From Pseudomonas putida S13.1.2 (lineage in GTDB: Bacteria; Pseudomonadota; Gammaproteobacteria; Pseudomonadales; Pseudomonadaceae), in the NCBI RefSeq assembly GCF_000498395.2, contig NZ_CP010979.1, positions 1,674,001 through 1,738,000 on the forward strand: a stretch of 64,000 bases of DNA, read 5' to 3'. Shown in pieces: positions 16,625 to 25,240 of this stretch (positions within the stretch are counted from its first letter, which is position 1; each line of letters starts with the position of its first letter). The notes under the pieces were generated by a model. That model was not told the DNA's origin and did no database searches. It worked only from the letters and a program-made list of their open reading frames with translations. The translations under genes and the position numbers were made by a program.

Positions 16625-18178
16625 TCAGGTGATGGCGCCGATCTGCCACGGCACGAACTCGTTCTGGCCGTAGCCATGCTGTTCGCTCTTGCTGCGCTCG
16701 CCCGAGGCGATGCTCAGCATCATCCGGTAGATGTGTTCGCCACGCTCTTCGATGGTCATGCTGCCGTCGGCAATGCCGCCGCAGTTGACGTCCATGTCCT
16801 CTTCCTGGGTTTCCCAAAGGCGTGTGTTGGTCGCCAGCTTGATCGACGGCGAGGGTGCGCAGCCGTAGGCCGAGCCGCGGCCGGTGGTAAAGGCGATGAG
16901 GTTAGCGCCGCCGGCGACCTGGCCCGTGGCGGAGATCGGGTCGTAGCCGGGCGTGTCCATGAACACCAGGCCGTGGGCGCGCACCGGTTCGGCGTACTCG
17001 TAAACATCCATCAGGTCACTGGAACCGGCCTTGGCCACGGCACCCAGGGACTTTTCAAGAATGGTGGTGAGGCCGCCGGCCTTGTTGCCCGCCGAGGGGT
17101 TGTTGTTCAGCTCGGCGCCCATCCGCTGGCAGTAGGCTTCCCACCACTGGATGCGGGCGATCAGCTTCTCGCCCACCTGCTGGCTGACCGCGCGGCGCGT
17201 CAACAGGTGTTCGGCGCCGTAGATCTCCGGGGTTTCCGAGAGGATTGCGGTGCCGCCAGCGGCCACCAGGCGGTCGACCGCATTGCCCAGCGCCGGGTTG
17301 GCGGTGATCCCCGAATAGCCGTCCGAGCCCCCGCACTGCAGGCCCACCGTGAGGTGGCGGACGCTGACCGGCTGGCGTTCGACCTGGTTGGCTTCGGCCA
17401 GCAGCGACTTCACCTGGGCGATGCCGCTGGCAATGGTCTTCGACGTGCCGCCGCTGCCCTGGATGGTGAACGTGCGCAGTGCGTGGCTGCTCTGCAGGCC
17501 CTGGGCCGCCAGCAGGTCGGGGATCTGGTTGGTCTCGCAGCCCAGGCCAATCAACAGTACTGAAGCGAAGTTGGCATGCACCGCATAGCCGCCGAGGGTG
17601 CGGCGCAGCATCGCCAGCGCCTCGCCACCGGGGTCGACCGCGCAACCGACGCCGTGGGTCAGGGCGACCACGCCATCGACGTTGGGGTAGGGCGCCAACG
17701 CCTCGGGGTGGATGTCGCGGCGAAAGTGGTCAGCGATCGCCCGTGCCACCGTGGCCGAGCAGTTCACCGAGGTGAGGATGCCGATGTAGTTGCGCGTGGC
17801 TACCCGGCCATCGGCGCGCACGATACCCATGAAGGTATCGTCGTTGGGCGCCTGCTGGCCTTTGGCATCGACGCCGAAGGCGTAGTCGCGGGCAAATTCG
17901 CCCATCGCCAGGTTGTGCACGTGCACATGTTCGCCTGCGGCGATCGCCTGGCTCGCGAAACCGATGATCTGCCCATAGCGGCGCAGCGGCTGGCCCGCGC
18001 TCAGCGCGTGGGCAGCCACCTTGTGGCCCGCCGGGATCGGCTCGCGCACCACGATGCCCTCGTCCAGCAGCAGGCCTTCGGTCAGCGGCTGGCGTGCCAC
18101 CAGCACATCGTCCAGTGGGTTGAGTCGGATCACGGCGTTGGCAGCGCTTGCACTGCCTGTTGTTGTAATGAGTTGCAT
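16625..18178 (-). CDS. UxaA-family sugar-acid dehydratase (altronate/galactarate dehydratase-like)
   Basis: This 517-residue enzyme is a fused UxaA-type dehydratase that removes water from a sugar acid such as altronate or galactarate. An N-terminal SAF-like domain (about 20-95: VRLNPLDDVLVARQPL-like through VHVHNLAMGEFARDY) is followed by the catalytic part with RVATRNYIGILTSVNCSATV, THGVGCAVDPGGEA, LLIGLGCETNQIPDL and GGSDGYSGITANPALG. I start it at ATG 18178, which has GAGGTG 7 bases upstream, rather than the GTG three codons earlier. The transporter gene lies just upstream on the same strand (27 bases), so they are co-transcribed. The exact substrate cannot be read from the sequence. Confidence 0.85.
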   Translation of the reverse strand: MQLITTTGSASAANAVIRLNPLDDVLVARQPLTEGLLLDEGIVVREPIPAGHKVAAHALSAGQPLRRYGQIIGFASQAIAAGEHVHVHNLAMGEFARDYAFGVDAKGQQAPNDDTFMGIVRADGRVATRNYIGILTSVNCSATVARAIADHFRRDIHPEALAPYPNVDGVVALTHGVGCAVDPGGEALAMLRRTLGGYAVHANFASVLLIGLGCETNQIPDLLAAQGLQSSHALRTFTIQGSGGTSKTIASGIAQVKSLLAEANQVERQPVSVRHLTVGLQCGGSDGYSGITANPALGNAVDRLVAAGGTAILSETPEIYGAEHLLTRRAVSQQVGEKLIARIQWWEAYCQRMGAELNNNPSAGNKAGGLTTILEKSLGAVAKAGSSDLMDVYEYAEPVRAHGLVFMDTPGYDPISATGQVAGGANLIAFTTGRGSAYGCAPSPSIKLATNTRLWETQEEDMDVNCGGIADGSMTIEERGEHIYRMMLSIASGERSKSEQHGYGQNEFVPWQIGAIT

Positions 18179-18205
18179 GGTGTTCACCTCAATAGGGCGC
18201 GTGGC

Positions 18206-19537
18206 TCAGGCCAGCCCGCGCTCGCGGTAGTCGATCAGGCCAGAGAAGAGCATCAGGCCGAAGGCCATGACCACGAAGAAGATCAGGGCCAGGAAATAGG
18301 AACCGGTGAACTGCACGATCAGGCCAATGAGGATCGGCACCAGCACGCCCACCATGTTGCCGCAGAAGTTCATGCTGCCGCCTAGCACGCCAGCTTTGGA
18401 CTTGCCACCCAGGATCGCCGGCAGGCACCAGTACATGCCGCACCACCGGATGAAGAACAGCGCCACGCAGAGCAGGGCGATGACCAGGCCGGCATCCGGG
18501 GTGTAGGCCACCAGCAGGATGCACAGGGCGGCGACTGCGGCGGAGCCGGCGAACATGCTGCGCATGACGGTATTCGGCTGGCCACCTTTTGCTTTCCACT
18601 TGTCGGAGATCCAGCCGCCAATCAGTTCACCAATGAAGCCACACATGAAGATCAGGAAAGTCGCACCACCCATTGCCTTGATATCCAGGTTGTGTGCCTG
18701 GTGAAGGTAGCTGGGCATCCAGGTCAGCAGCCCGTAGAACACGCTGTTGTAGCAGGCATAGCCAGCAAACATGCACAGTACCGAGCGGCTCTTGAGCAAT
18801 TCCTTGAGCACTGCCTTGCGGTTGCCGTTGGCCTTGCTCGCGGCGTCGTTGGCCTGGGTGATGTAAGCCAGTTCAGCGGCGTTGACTTGCGGGTGCTCGC
18901 TGGGGTGGTTGCGGATGTACCACCAGGCCCAGATACCGGCGGCCACCGTGCCGACCCCGGCGACGATAAAGGCGATGCGCCAAGAATCGAACCAGGTGAT
19001 CAGGCCCGCGATGATAATTGCGCCGAATGCGGTGCCCAGCGGCGCGCCGCCGTCGACCAGCGTGGCACCGCGGCCACGCTCGTTAGGCGTCAGCCAGGCA
19101 CCATTGAGCTTTGCGCCGGCGGGCATGATCGGCGATTCTGCCACGCCCAGGCCAATGCGCGTGACCAGCAAGGTGATCCAGTTGTGAGCAAAACCGCCCA
19201 AGGCCTGGAAGGCACCCCAGCCGATGGTCGCAACGCCAATGATATTGCGCACCTGGAAGCGGTCGAGTAGCACCCCGGCAGGAATCTGCATCAAGGCGTA
19301 TGACCAGAAGAACGCACTCAGGATCAAGCCTTCGAGCGCCGGGGTGAGTTCAAACTCGGCGGAAATCAACGGCAGCGCCACGGACAGCGAAGCGCGGTCG
19401 ATGTAGTTGATCGCGGCCAGTAGCAGCAGGATCAGGAAGATGCGCCAGCGCACGGTGGTTGGCTTGGCGCTGTCGGTGTTGGCAGTCGCCAGGGCGGGCG
19501 CGGGGGCCGGAGGGAAAGGGCTGTTGTTCATGCTCAT
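18206..19537 (-). CDS. MFS transporter, anion:cation symporter (ACS) family, probable sugar-acid importer
   Basis: This 443-residue inner-membrane protein has 12 predicted membrane segments and the ACS pattern: NYIDRASLSVALPLI in TM1, FFWSYALMQIPAGVLLDRF in TM2/loop, RIGLGVAESPIMPAG in TM4, and NERGRGATLVDGGAPLGTA. The closest named relatives are glucarate/galactarate/hexuronate carriers. It begins a minus-strand operon position between the GguC-type gene (58 bases upstream) and the UxaA-type dehydratase, so it probably brings in the same sugar acid. A second ATG two codons in could also be the start. Confidence 0.87.
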   Translation of the reverse strand: MSMNNSPFPPAPAPALATANTDSAKPTTVRWRIFLILLLLAAINYIDRASLSVALPLISAEFELTPALEGLILSAFFWSYALMQIPAGVLLDRFQVRNIIGVATIGWGAFQALGGFAHNWITLLVTRIGLGVAESPIMPAGAKLNGAWLTPNERGRGATLVDGGAPLGTAFGAIIIAGLITWFDSWRIAFIVAGVGTVAAGIWAWWYIRNHPSEHPQVNAAELAYITQANDAASKANGNRKAVLKELLKSRSVLCMFAGYACYNSVFYGLLTWMPSYLHQAHNLDIKAMGGATFLIFMCGFIGELIGGWISDKWKAKGGQPNTVMRSMFAGSAAVAALCILLVAYTPDAGLVIALLCVALFFIRWCGMYWCLPAILGGKSKAGVLGGSMNFCGNMVGVLVPILIGLIVQFTGSYFLALIFFVVMAFGLMLFSGLIDYRERGLA

Positions 19538-19595
19538 CTCACTTTTGTGATTGTTATGAAATGCAGCGGCGGCGCGGCCCTGCGCCGCCGTCGGG

Positions 19596-20594
19596 TCAGA
19601 GCGTCTTCACCGCGCCGGGTGAGATGGCCGCAGGCGTCTCGCTGATGCCGTTTCGCAGTGGGGCGCCGAACTCCGCCAGGCTGATTTCGAACACATCGCC
19701 CTCAACGGCCTTGACCTGGTCGGCAAACGACAGCGTTGCAGTACCGAAGAAATGGATGTGCACATCACCGGGGCGCAAAAACTGGCTGTACTTGAAATGG
19801 TGGTACTCGAGATTCTCCAACGAGTGGCACATGTTGTCCTCACCGCTGAGAAAATCCTTTTCCCAGATCACCTGGTCACCGCGCAGTATCCGGCTGGTGC
19901 CCTGCAGATGGCGTGGCAACTCACCGACACGCAGTTCGGGGCCGAATGAGCAATTACGCAGCTTGGAATGCGCCAGGTACAGGTAGCTACGGCGCTCCAT
20001 CACGTGGTCGGAAAACTCGTTGCCGATGGCGAAGCCCAGCCGGTAAGGCAGGCCATCATCACCGATCACATACAGGCCAGCCAGTTCCGGTTCTTCACCA
20101 GCATCCTCGGCGAAGGCGGGGGGCTGCAAGGCTTGGCCTGGGCGGACGACGATCGAGCCATCGCCCTTGTAGAACCACTCTGGCTGCGCGCCGGCGCTAC
20201 CTGCGGGGGGACGGCCACCTTCAATGCCCCACTGGAACATGCGCGCGGTGTCGGTGAGCGCCGCCCCGTCATCGATTTTTTGTTGGTGCATCTTGTCGCG
20301 GGTGGAGGCACTGCCCAGGTGCGTGAGCCCGGTTCCGCTGATCAGGCAGTGTGCCGGGTCTTCGTGGTCGAGCGGTGGAAGGACCCGGCATTCGTTCAAA
20401 GCATCGCTGTAGCGCTGGCCGGTGCTGTCCAGACCGCGTTCGAGCACTTCAGCGGCGAGACTGCGCTGGTTGCGGATGGCAGCGAGGGCCAGTTCTCGCA
20501 GATGCGTGGTGTGGCGCACAACCTGAATCAGGTCGCCTTCCACTACGCCGACATGGCGCTGGGCGGGTACGGTTTCAAATTGGATCAGGCGCAT
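19596..20594 (-). CDS. GguC/AraD1-type protein of the fumarylacetoacetate hydrolase superfamily
   Basis: This 332-residue protein opens with RLIQFETVPAQRHVGVVEGD and carries GTGLTHLGSASTRDKMH, EWFYKGDGSIVVRPG, AFAEDAGEEPELAGLYVIG (acidic metal-site residues) and FLRPGDVHIHFFGTATLSF. This set is typical of the GguC/AraD1 subgroup found in sugar and sugar-acid operons, often annotated as a 2-keto-3-deoxy acid-processing enzyme. It is the promoter-proximal gene of the minus-strand block, divergent from a LysR gene. A keto-deoxy sugar acid made by the UxaA-type dehydratase is a sensible substrate, but that is inference. Confidence 0.8.
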   Translation of the reverse strand: MRLIQFETVPAQRHVGVVEGDLIQVVRHTTHLRELALAAIRNQRSLAAEVLERGLDSTGQRYSDALNECRVLPPLDHEDPAHCLISGTGLTHLGSASTRDKMHQQKIDDGAALTDTARMFQWGIEGGRPPAGSAGAQPEWFYKGDGSIVVRPGQALQPPAFAEDAGEEPELAGLYVIGDDGLPYRLGFAIGNEFSDHVMERRSYLYLAHSKLRNCSFGPELRVGELPRHLQGTSRILRGDQVIWEKDFLSGEDNMCHSLENLEYHHFKYSQFLRPGDVHIHFFGTATLSFADQVKAVEGDVFEISLAEFGAPLRNGISETPAAISPGAVKTL

Positions 20595-20705
20595 GCTGGC
20601 TCCGGTTTGTTGTTGTGGGGTAGCACTTGCCAGCCACTTTAAATTTCCATGGCATTGCTGCCTAATGAGAGCTGCGGACTGCCCGATAACTTTTAGTGAT
20701 CCCCT

Positions 20706-21623
20706 ATGCTGCCATCATTAAGCTCCATGGCTTCGCGCCTTCGTTTACGCCAACTGCGCCTGTTGATCAGCCTTGACGAACTGGGCTCGATACACAAAGC
20801 CGCAGAGGCGATGTCGATCACCCAGCCTGGTGCCACCAAGGCGCTTAATGAAATTGAGTCTACCCTTGGCGCAGTACTGTTCGAGCGGACCAGCAAAGGG
20901 CTCGAAGCCAATGACCTGGGCCGCTGCGTGGTGCGTTATGCGCGGTTGATTGGCAATGACCTTGCGCATCTGCGTGAAGAGATGCTGGGCATTCTCCAAG
21001 GACATGGGGGACGTTTGTCGGTGGGCACCATCATGGGCGCCGTGCCGATCATGGTGGAAGGCCTGGCGCGTTTGCGCGAGAACCAACCGGACTTATCGGT
21101 ATCAGTGGTAGAGGACACCAGTGATCGCTTGCTCAACCTGCTCGACCAAGGGCGTGTGGATGTGGTCATTTGCCGAACCAGCGTCAGCCCAAGGCCTACA
21201 GCCTATGAAAGCCGGGTTAAACATCAGGAGCAGTTGGTGCTGGTGGCAAACCCGGCGCATCCGCTGGCAGCCTGCGCAGCGTTGACCCTTGAGCAACTGG
21301 CGCAATCGCGCTGGGTGGTGTTCCCGGTAAACATGCCCATGCGTCTTACCCTTGAGCGTGAGTTTCGCGAGGCCGGCTTGAGCTTCCCGCAATACCCCAT
21401 TGAAACCTCGTCGACTTTCACGACGCTGTCCATGCTCATGCAAGATCGCGATCTGCTTGCGGTGATGCCGTGGGATGTCGCCAGGATGGCCCTGGACCAC
21501 GGCATGCTGGTGCGTCTGCCGCTGCAACTCAAGTCGCGCAGCGAGCCCTACGAGGTGGTGACTCGGGTTGGTGTCGAGCTGAGTAAGCCTGCGCAGGTGC
21601 TGGTAGACATTCTGATGGACTAA
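20706..21623 (+). CDS. LysR-family regulator (GbpR-like) of the sugar-acid operon
   Basis: This 305-residue LysR protein has an HTH at about 12-70 (LRLRQLRLLISLDELGSIHK, SITQPGATKALNEIES, LFERTSKGLEAND), and the wording resembles the GbpR subgroup that controls sugar-binding or sugar-acid genes. It is divergent from the GguC-type gene with a 111-base gap that contains a small dyad, GGCA-ttgc-TGCC at 20651-20662, of unknown meaning. ATG 20706 has no clear ribosome site, and ATG 20727 (MASRLRLRQL) is a possible alternative. It probably regulates the adjacent transporter/dehydratase block. Confidence 0.85.
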   Translation: MLPSLSSMASRLRLRQLRLLISLDELGSIHKAAEAMSITQPGATKALNEIESTLGAVLFERTSKGLEANDLGRCVVRYARLIGNDLAHLREEMLGILQGHGGRLSVGTIMGAVPIMVEGLARLRENQPDLSVSVVEDTSDRLLNLLDQGRVDVVICRTSVSPRPTAYESRVKHQEQLVLVANPAHPLAACAALTLEQLAQSRWVVFPVNMPMRLTLEREFREAGLSFPQYPIETSSTFTTLSMLMQDRDLLAVMPWDVARMALDHGMLVRLPLQLKSRSEPYEVVTRVGVELSKPAQVLVDILMD

Positions 21624-21725
21624 ACCCGTTCGAGTACCCGCGAGGCCCGATCAGAGCCAGAGCTTCACTACACAGATCGGACAGCTTGGTACAAATCGAT
21701 GAGAAATCGCGCACAAAAGAAAGCC

Positions 21726-21916
21726 CGCTGCTAGGCGTAATGCTGTTCACTTAGGGCTGCTGCGCAGCCCATCGCGACACAAGGCCGCTCCTACCACGAC
21801 CGCGTAAGCCAATATTCACGGGGCTCACGCGGATACTGTAGGAGCGGCCTTGTGCCGCGAAAGGGCCGCAGAGCGGCCCCGGCGATCTTAAGTGAACAGC
21901 ATTACGCTGCTAGGCG
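21726..21916. mobile_element. MITE-like palindromic element with REP-type core and 12-bp direct repeats
   Basis: A perfect 16-base inverted repeat (taatgctgttcactta at 21738-21753, taagtgaacagcatta at 21889-21904) bounds a 167-base segment. The segment is flanked by an exact 12-base direct repeat, cgctgctaggcg, at 21726-21737 and 21905-21916, as a target duplication would be. Inside, ggccgctcctac (21783-21794) and gtaggagcggcc (21838-21849) extend the palindrome with REP-type sequence common in P. putida. It has no coding frame. It fills most of the 348-base gap between two LysR genes (21624-21971); the rest of that gap shows nothing else. Confidence 0.7.
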
Positions 21917-21971
21917 GGCAAGGTCTATCACACGTAGGGATAGCGATTCGGCTCACTGGCTGCAGCCGCTG

Positions 21972-22859
21972 TCATTTCAGCCAATTTCCCGCCTCTTCTA
22001 AAAAGTGCATGACAGCTCGCGAGCGCTCGTCCACGCGTGTAATGAGCGACAATTCGCTCTGCATGTCTGGCTGCTTCAGCTGAAGTGTACGGATGCCTGG
22101 CATGCTCAGCTGCGTAAGGGTTTCCGGGAGGATGCTGATCCCGATGCCGGCGGCTATCAGGCCGGGAATACTCATCAGCGACGGTACGTACATGATGTTG
22201 GCGGGATGCAGCTGGTACTGCCGGCATAATTGCAAGGTGTGCGAGGTGAGGCCGATCCCCGCCGGGTCTTCCAGGAAGATGAATTTCTCTTGCCGAAGGG
22301 ATGCCAGATCGCCGTTGAAATCCCGCGCCAGCGCATGGTTGTCCGGGGTTAGAAGGACCAACCTGGAGAGGCTGAAACAGTGGGTGCGTAGTCGGTCGGG
22401 CAAATGGTCTTTGAAGATACGGGCAAAGCCGATATCGATTTTCCCTTCAAGCAATAAATCGAATTGGGCCTGAATCCGCGCATCCAGCAACGTTACCTTA
22501 ACCTCGGGATAGGCGCTGAAGTAATGCCGCATCAGTTGAGGGAGGTTAGCTTCGAGCAACGCCGAGTGGTAACCGATCGTGATCTCTCCAATTTCCCCCC
22601 GCCTAGCCCGCCGAGCAGCGGCTACCGCCAGGTCACTGGAATAGAGCGCATCCTTGGCGTGGGGTAGGAACGCTGCGCCAGCAGCAGTCAGTTCTACCCC
22701 GCGGTTGGCACGTCGAAACAGCGCTACCCCCAATTCGCTCTCCAGGGTTTTGATCAGCTGACTCAGGGCCGGCTGGGCGATCTCAAGCTGCTCCGCGGCC
22801 TTGCTGAAATGCTGGAACGTTGCGGCGCAGACAAACGCACGTAGGTGACGTAGCTCCAT
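21972..22859 (-). CDS. LysR-family regulator, divergent from the MHS transporter/aroQ genes
   Basis: This 295-residue regulator starts at ATG 22859 (MELRHLRAFVCAATFQHFSK); a TTG one codon earlier is not needed. The HTH spans about 1-60 (EIAQPALSQLIKTLESELG, LFRRANRGVELT), followed by a standard effector domain. It is divergent from the MHS transporter at 23000 with 140 bases between, and a clear T-N11-A dyad sits in that gap. It most likely activates the transporter and type II dehydroquinase genes in response to quinate, shikimate or a product. Confidence 0.88.
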   Translation of the reverse strand: MELRHLRAFVCAATFQHFSKAAEQLEIAQPALSQLIKTLESELGVALFRRANRGVELTAAGAAFLPHAKDALYSSDLAVAAARRARRGEIGEITIGYHSALLEANLPQLMRHYFSAYPEVKVTLLDARIQAQFDLLLEGKIDIGFARIFKDHLPDRLRTHCFSLSRLVLLTPDNHALARDFNGDLASLRQEKFIFLEDPAGIGLTSHTLQLCRQYQLHPANIMYVPSLMSIPGLIAAGIGISILPETLTQLSMPGIRTLQLKQPDMQSELSLITRVDERSRAVMHFLEEAGNWLK

Positions 22860-22871
22860 CAAAGCCCCTCT

Positions 22872-22886
22872 ATAAGCTTACCTTAT
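22872..22886. promoter_or_regulatory. LysR-type operator candidate (T-N11-A dyad)
   Basis: The sequence ataag-cttac-cttat is a perfect 5-base dyad with T and A separated by 11 bases, as expected for LysR binding. It lies 13 bases upstream of the LysR start codon and about 115 bases before the transporter start, where an auto- and cross-regulatory site would be. Confidence 0.55.
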
Positions 22887-22999
22887 GGAAATCTCCAGAA
22901 TTCGATAATTATTTTGCAGGCAAAAGCTTCTAAAGTCGACTCAGTACCAGCCCACACCCAGATCGGGCGTATCCCATAACAATAACGACTGAGACCCTC

Positions 23000-24355
23000 A
23001 TGAAAACTACAGAGCCCTCTGTTGCAGACAGTCAGATGTCAAAAAAGGCGGTGACCGCCGCCACCATTGGTACAGCGTTGGAGTGGTTCGATTTCACCCT
23101 GTACGGTGCTGTTTCCGCGACCGTGCTACCGAAACTGTTCTTTCCCGCAATGGAGCCGACTTCAGGGCTGCTCGCTTCCTTGGCGACCTTCGGCGTAGGT
23201 CTGGCAGCGCGGCCATTAGGGGCGATCACATGTGGTTACCTCGGTGACAAACTCGGGCGGCGCAACCTCATGCTCGCGACTGTGACGCTGATGGGCGTGG
23301 CTTCGGTGTTGATGGGCCTGCTGCCGACCTACGCACAGGTGGGCATCTGGGCGCCCATCATGTTGGTGATTCTGCGAATCCTTCAGGGTTTTGCTTTGGG
23401 TGGGGAGTCCACGGGCGCCCAGCTGATGGCGTTGGAGCATGCACGGCCAGACCGACGTGGACGTTATTCTGGGTTTCTGGGCCTTTGTTCACCACTGAGC
23501 CAAATCTTGGCAAACGGCGCGTTGTTAGGGCTGGCGGGATTCCTGAGCGCAGAACAATTTGAGTCTTTCGGTTGGCGGATTCCCTTCCTCTTTAGCTTCG
23601 TGCTCGTGGTGGTGGCGATCTTCATTCGGCTCAAGGTCAGCGAGACACCAGCCTTTGTCGCTTTGAAGCAGGACGAAACACCCCACGTTGGAAGCCCTTT
23701 GAAAGATGTGCTGAGGATCCATTCTCGGACCATCTTGCGCCTGATGTTCTTTTTCTGCTCACCCGCTGCTCTGTTTTACCTGATCGTGATTTTCACACTC
23801 AGCTACCTGGTCAAGCAACTCGGTATGCCGCAGTCCATGGGGTTCATGTCCCTGATGGTGGCTAACGTCTGCGCGATTTTTGGCGCGCTGGCTGGCGGGT
23901 ACCTCAGTGATCGATGGGGACGCAAGAAAGCGCTCGCCTTCGGCTCATGCATGACCCTCGGGATTCTGCTGGTGTACTTCCCAATGCTGAACACGCAGCA
24001 ACCCGCCATGATCATGGCCGCCATGGGACTGTTCCTTGGATTCACCCAGTTCCAGAGCGGGATCCAACCCGTTGCATTCGCCGAAGCATTCCCCACCAAC
24101 GTGCGCTACACCGGCTCGGCCCTGGCCTATACCGGCGCCAACCTGCTGATTGGCGGCCCGATGCCTATCCTCGCCGTGTGGCTGATGAGTCAGACCGGCA
24201 ATTCGCCATGGTTGCTCGTCGCGATATGCGCTGCGATCAACCTGGTGTCGCTTGCGATGATCCTGATAGGGCCAGAAACCCTCGGAGTCGATCTCAGCAA
24301 GTCCGAAACAGCAGAGAACGTAACCTTCAGCAACTCCCCTCAATACCTCAAGTGA
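23000..24355 (+). CDS. MFS transporter, MHS family, probable shikimate/quinate-type carrier
   Basis: This 451-residue inner-membrane symporter has the complete MHS layout: TALEWFDFTLYGAVSATVLP in TM1, RPLGAITCGYLGDKLGRRN between TM2 and TM3, RILQGFALGGESTGAQ in TM4, and SDRWGRKKAL in the central part. It is a paralogue of the protein at 2-1150 and shows what that protein's missing N-terminus should look like. The type II dehydroquinase gene follows 15 bases later, so a hydroaromatic acid such as quinate, shikimate or dehydroquinate is the likely cargo. Regulation is probably by the divergent LysR. Confidence 0.88.
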   Translation: MKTTEPSVADSQMSKKAVTAATIGTALEWFDFTLYGAVSATVLPKLFFPAMEPTSGLLASLATFGVGLAARPLGAITCGYLGDKLGRRNLMLATVTLMGVASVLMGLLPTYAQVGIWAPIMLVILRILQGFALGGESTGAQLMALEHARPDRRGRYSGFLGLCSPLSQILANGALLGLAGFLSAEQFESFGWRIPFLFSFVLVVVAIFIRLKVSETPAFVALKQDETPHVGSPLKDVLRIHSRTILRLMFFFCSPAALFYLIVIFTLSYLVKQLGMPQSMGFMSLMVANVCAIFGALAGGYLSDRWGRKKALAFGSCMTLGILLVYFPMLNTQQPAMIMAAMGLFLGFTQFQSGIQPVAFAEAFPTNVRYTGSALAYTGANLLIGGPMPILAVWLMSQTGNSPWLLVAICAAINLVSLAMILIGPETLGVDLSKSETAENVTFSNSPQYLK

Positions 24356-24370
24356 AAGCGGAGCCATACC

Positions 24371-24847
24371 ATGAGTCGCGCAGTTTATGTCCTGAATGGC
24401 CCCAACCTGAACATGTTGGGTCGCCGCGAGCCGGAAATTTACGGCACAACGACCCTGCAGCAGGTTCAGCAAAGCTGTGAGCAGCTTGCGAACGAGCTGG
24501 ATCTGGTTTGCGAGTTTCGTCAAACGAACAGCGAAGCGGTGATGGTTGACTGGATCCAGGAGGCATTCGACAAGAACGCCGCAGTGATCATCAATCCGGC
24601 TGGCCTTTCGTTTAATTCAATCCCGGTGCTCGATGCGCTGAAATTGATCAAGGCGCCACTGGTGGAAGTCCACATTTCGAACATTCATGCCCGCGATGAG
24701 CTCCATCGACACTCGATCATGTCCACCGTGGCTAATGGCGTGATTGCAGGATTGGGGGTGGAGGGATATCTGCTGGCGCTTAGAGCAGTGTGTACACGGC
24801 TATCCGAACGATGGCCAACAAGCCTTGCTGCTTCGGCCTCGCGCTGA
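24371..24847 (+). CDS. aroQ: 3-dehydroquinate dehydratase, type II
   Basis: This enzyme interconverts 3-dehydroquinate and 3-dehydroshikimate and usually works as a dodecamer. It has 158 residues, with family marks VLNGPNLNMLGRREPEIYG (catalytic Arg and Tyr), DWIQEAFDKNAAVIINPAG, VEVHISNIHARDELHRHS (catalytic His) and a C-terminal GLGVEGYLLAL. Some consensus positions differ: NSEA in place of NHEG, and INPAGLSFNS in place of INPGAYTHTS. This suggests a catabolic paralogue rather than the housekeeping copy. It is coupled to the upstream transporter, consistent with feeding quinate into protocatechuate or gallate-type degradation. Confidence 0.9.
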   Translation: MSRAVYVLNGPNLNMLGRREPEIYGTTTLQQVQQSCEQLANELDLVCEFRQTNSEAVMVDWIQEAFDKNAAVIINPAGLSFNSIPVLDALKLIKAPLVEVHISNIHARDELHRHSIMSTVANGVIAGLGVEGYLLALRAVCTRLSERWPTSLAASASR

Positions 24848-24877
24848 AATCAAGCGTGTGACTGAAGCGCAAGACAT

Positions 24878-24925
24878 CCGAAGGAGCTCTTGAAATAACC
24901 GTTGTTAAATCAGAGCTCCTTTCGG
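24878..24925. terminator. Bidirectional terminator between aroQ and the cytochrome gene
   Basis: The arms ccgaaggagctc (24878-24889) and gagctcctttcgg (24913-24925) pair with one bulged base around a 23-base loop, between two convergent genes. The long loop lowers confidence, but the position fits a shared terminator. Confidence 0.5.
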
Positions 24926-24928
24926 TCA

Positions 24929-25219
24929 TCAGCGGGACATCCAGCCTATCGTAGCCGCGAGGTCTTCGTCGCTACAGTCACTGCAGAGTCCACGTGGTGG
25001 CATGACACTCAATCCATTCACTACGTTTTTGAGCAGTACGTCTTGCCCTTGAGCAAGGCGTGGTTGCCATGCAGCGACATCACCTTTCTTAGGCGCGTTG
25101 GGGAGTTGACCGTTGTGGCACATGGCACAGGTTTTCGCGAATACGGCCTCAGGCTCTTGGCCTGCCTGGGCAGAAGCAATCATGAAGGCTGTAGCGGCAA
25201 TCAGCAGTGTTTTTCTCAT
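24929..25219 (-). CDS. Small c-type cytochrome (c5-like)
   Basis: This 96-residue periplasmic protein has a Sec signal (RKTLLIAATAFMIASAQA, cut near residue 19), one haem motif CAMCH at 31-35, a likely Met ligand at 73 (VMPPRG) and a second cysteine pair CSDC at 79-82 typical of c5 cytochromes. It is the last gene of the minus-strand block with the GMC dehydrogenase, 21 bases after gloB, and probably accepts electrons from that dehydrogenase and passes them to the respiratory chain. The haem assignment is firm; the electron partner is inferred from position. Confidence 0.9.
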   Translation of the reverse strand: MRKTLLIAATAFMIASAQAGQEPEAVFAKTCAMCHNGQLPNAPKKGDVAAWQPRLAQGQDVLLKNVVNGLSVMPPRGLCSDCSDEDLAATIGWMSR

Positions 25220-25240
25220 GGATGATCTTCTTCTTGTTGT

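Noticed and set aside
16595..17563. A 322-codon open frame on the plus strand
   Set aside because: It lies antisense inside the UxaA-type dehydratase gene, has no family likeness, and is explained by GC-rich codon bias.
20651..20662. GGCA-ttgc-TGCC dyad as a LysR operator
   Set aside because: It does not fit T-N11-A and is too short to assign.
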